DNA of 6,777 bases from Candidatus Moraniibacteriota bacterium. GTDB taxonomy: Bacteria > Patescibacteriota > Minisyncoccia > Moranbacterales > GCA-2747515. The translations under genes and the position numbers were made by a program. This document shows, one piece after another, positions 5,241 through 6,777 of this stretch (position 1 is the stretch's first letter; the number at the start of each line of letters is the position of its first letter). The notes under the pieces are model-generated. The model worked only from the letters and a program-made list of their open reading frames with translations. It did no database searches and was not told the origin of the DNA. The stretch lies in NCBI GenBank assembly GCA_029938745.1, contig JAOZUJ010000053.1:1-6777 (forward strand). Reading direction: 5' to 3'.

Positions 5241-6110
5241 ATGAAAAAAATTCAAATGACTGCTCCAGCAAAACTTAATATTTGCTTGGAGGTTGTGAAA
5301 AAATACTCCGATGGCTTTCATGAGATTCGGTCTATTATGATGAAATCTCAGAATCTTTATGATACGGTCGTTGTGGAATTCAATGAGAATAGTGAGAGTA
5401 TTGCGATTGAATGTGACAATCCTGATGTGCCAACAGATGAACAAAATATTTGTTGGAAGGTCGCGCAGAAGTATTTTTCTCGTATTGATAAAAGAGTTGG
5501 TATAAAAATTATAATTACAAAAAAAATTCCAATGCTGGCAGGACTTGGCGGTGGCAGTAGTGATGGTGCAAGTGTGCTTTTAGCTCTCAATGAGTATTTT
5601 GAAAATGTGCTCAGTGAGGAAGAATTGGTTAAGATAGCATCTGAAGTAGGTAAAGATATTCCGTTTTTTCTCCAAGATGCATTTGCTGCGTATGTGAGTG
5701 GGGCTGGGGAGGGTGTCGAAAGTATTTTTAACTTTCCAAATTTACAAATACTTGTCGTAAATCCAAAAGAAGAAATAGGCACGCCATGGGCATATGGACA
5801 GCTAGATCAAAGGCAATGGTTTATGGATAGCGATGATAGAAAAAAATTATCTCTAAGTATGAAAGAAAATGCACACACCTTGGATGACATTGTGCAATAT
5901 GTATACAATGATTTTGCATTTGTAGCGCAGGAGCAATGTTATGTGATAGGGGAAATAAAAAATGCCATGAGAGCATTTGGAGCACGAGCAGCATCTATTT
6001 CAGGAAAAGGTCCAACGGTTTTTGGTATTTTTGAATCAAGTGAAGAATTACAAAAAACAAAAGAAATTTTACAAAAACAATATCCAGAGTTCTTTATCTC
6101 TGAATTTTAA
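5241..6110 (+). CDS. ispE: 4-diphosphocytidyl-2-C-methyl-D-erythritol kinase (IspE)
   Basis: This 289-residue protein has normal length for IspE, a GHMP-family kinase that phosphorylates CDP-ME at its 2-hydroxyl using ATP. The N-terminal motif APAKLNICLEV (8-18) includes the catalytic Lys11. DGFHEI (24-29) carries the substrate-contacting His27. The ATP loop is MLAGLGGGSSDGAS (98-111). GKDIPFF (137-143) supplies the catalytic Asp139, and SGKGPTVFGIF (254-264) is the third GHMP motif. All key residues are present, unlike the altered IspD and IspF nearby. The start is the only reasonable ATG before the first motif; no Shine-Dalgarno precedes it. It follows the kinase-like gene by 14 bases and precedes the metallohydrolase gene by 24 bases in the same frame, so joint transcription is plausible. 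Confidence 0.95.
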   Translation: MKKIQMTAPAKLNICLEVVKKYSDGFHEIRSIMMKSQNLYDTVVVEFNENSESIAIECDNPDVPTDEQNICWKVAQKYFSRIDKRVGIKIIITKKIPMLAGLGGGSSDGASVLLALNEYFENVLSEEELVKIASEVGKDIPFFLQDAFAAYVSGAGEGVESIFNFPNLQILVVNPKEEIGTPWAYGQLDQRQWFMDSDDRKKLSLSMKENAHTLDDIVQYVYNDFAFVAQEQCYVIGEIKNAMRAFGARAASISGKGPTVFGIFESSEELQKTKEILQKQYPEFFISEF

Positions 6111-6134
6111 TTTTTTAACGTAAGCATTACTTTA

Positions 6135-6777
6135 ATGAATGGTGTAAATAATATATTTAAAAAAGAAGGGCAAACAAAAGGAAAAACAGTTGCAATTTTT
6201 GGAGGCATCCATGGTGATGAACGTGTCGGGGTTGAAATGATTGATAGATTGCGTGAAGAATTGGAAATTGATGCTGGCACAGTATATCTGGCTCATGGTA
6301 ATTTGCAAGCAATGGAAAAGGGTGCGCGCTGTGGTGAAAAAAACTTGAATCGATGTTTTGTGCGTGATAATAGTGGACAAACGTATGAAGAAATACGTGC
6401 GCAAGAGTTGATGAGTGTTTTGGATGAGAGTGATGCACTGCTTGATCTGCATAGCTTTGCTAATCCGAGAGGTGAGGCGTTTGCAATTTGTGAAGAAAAT
6501 GCATTTGATATCGTAAAACAGTTTGATATACCAGTAATTTCTTCAGGTTGGAGTAATCTAGGCGCAGGTGCAACTGATGCGTATATGCATGATCAAGACA
6601 AGGTGGGTATTTGTTTGGAGTGTGGTCCGCATCACAAATTGGCAGAGTCGCTGCAGCGTGCGCACATGTCTGTTAATATCTTTTTGCAACATTTTGGATG
6701 TATTGATAGAAATGTGATTGGAGACAGTAATAAAAAAAGACATATTCGTGTACAAAATACAATTGTAAGAGAAACAG
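6135..6777 (+). CDS. Succinylglutamate desuccinylase/aspartoacylase-family zinc hydrolase, N-terminal part (3' end outside window)
   Basis: The frame is open from ATG 6135 to the window edge, 214 codons, so the C-terminus is missing. Motifs of the M14-like AstE/AspA family are seen: FGGIHGDERVG (22-32) with zinc ligands His26 and Glu29, KNLNRCF (69-75) with the substrate-carboxylate NxNR element, LDLHS (103-107) with the third ligand His106, and CLECG (160-164) with the presumed catalytic Glu162. Family enzymes hydrolyse N-acyl amino acids or trim similar amide bonds; the substrate here is unknown. An in-frame TAA (the ispE stop) rules out a longer N-terminus unless a non-standard codon is used. 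The 24-base gap from ispE has no clear promoter or ribosome binding site, suggesting readthrough. No signal peptide is present. Confidence 0.88.
   Translation, partial: MNGVNNIFKKEGQTKGKTVAIFGGIHGDERVGVEMIDRLREELEIDAGTVYLAHGNLQAMEKGARCGEKNLNRCFVRDNSGQTYEEIRAQELMSVLDESDALLDLHSFANPRGEAFAICEENAFDIVKQFDIPVISSGWSNLGAGATDAYMHDQDKVGICLECGPHHKLAESLQRAHMSVNIFLQHFGCIDRNVIGDSNKKRHIRVQNTIVRET

Noticed and set aside
6132..6452. Reverse-strand open frames opposite the metallohydrolase gene
   Set aside because: They lie antisense to conserved zinc-binding motifs and show no recognisable protein features.
1..6777. Alternative genetic code with TGA read as glycine or tryptophan
   Set aside because: No stop is TGA, but no gene contains in-frame TGA either, and conserved glycines and tryptophans use GGN and TGG codons.

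Overview
This 6777-base window is bacterial, AT-rich and densely coded, with every supported gene on the + strand. I read it as a reduced genome, most likely a member of the Candidate Phyla Radiation (Patescibacteria). That placement is an inference. It rests on the unusual IspD and IspF sequences, the almost complete lack of Shine-Dalgarno sequences, -10-like hexamers placed so close to start codons that transcripts would be nearly leaderless, and two surface proteins held by single membrane helices. All seven visible stop codons are TAA or TAG, and no gene needs a recoded TGA.

Layout. Positions 1-1770 hold the C-terminal 589 residues of a bacterial alpha-2-macroglobulin with an intact thioester motif and a C-terminal membrane anchor. 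It overlaps by 11 bases a MEMO-family protein (1760-2686) with an N-terminal membrane anchor, so the pair looks like a small extracytoplasmic module. A strong hairpin (2710-2749) follows. Next comes a cluster for the middle of the MEP (non-mevalonate) isoprenoid pathway: ispD (2826-3515), ispF (3643-4122) and ispE (5241-6110). A 79-base inverted-repeat element separates ispD from ispF. Between ispF and ispE lies an AT-richer block (about 30-33% G+C by hand count, against roughly 37-43% in the stretches counted elsewhere). It holds a 139-residue charged protein of unknown function (4150-4569), a decayed second copy of the ispF 3' end (4605-4645), a perfect 28-base palindrome, and a small P-loop kinase-like protein (4708-5226). 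The window ends inside a succinylglutamate desuccinylase/aspartoacylase-family metallohydrolase (6135 onward).

How the genes work together. IspD, IspE and IspF catalyse three consecutive steps: MEP to CDP-ME, CDP-ME to its 2-phosphate, and that product to the cyclic diphosphate MEcPP. The set is therefore complete for those steps. IspD and IspF both depart from the textbook families at substrate-binding positions. The two genes inserted between ispF and ispE have no evident role in the pathway.

The most interesting points are the duplicated ispF tail beside the AT-rich inserted block, the loss of the GDIG...FPD loop in IspF, the HDAARP to HNGANP change in IspD, the repeated near-leaderless promoter geometry, and the membrane-anchored, probably external MEMO protein paired with the macroglobulin. 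I found no CRISPR array, tRNA, rRNA or transposase.
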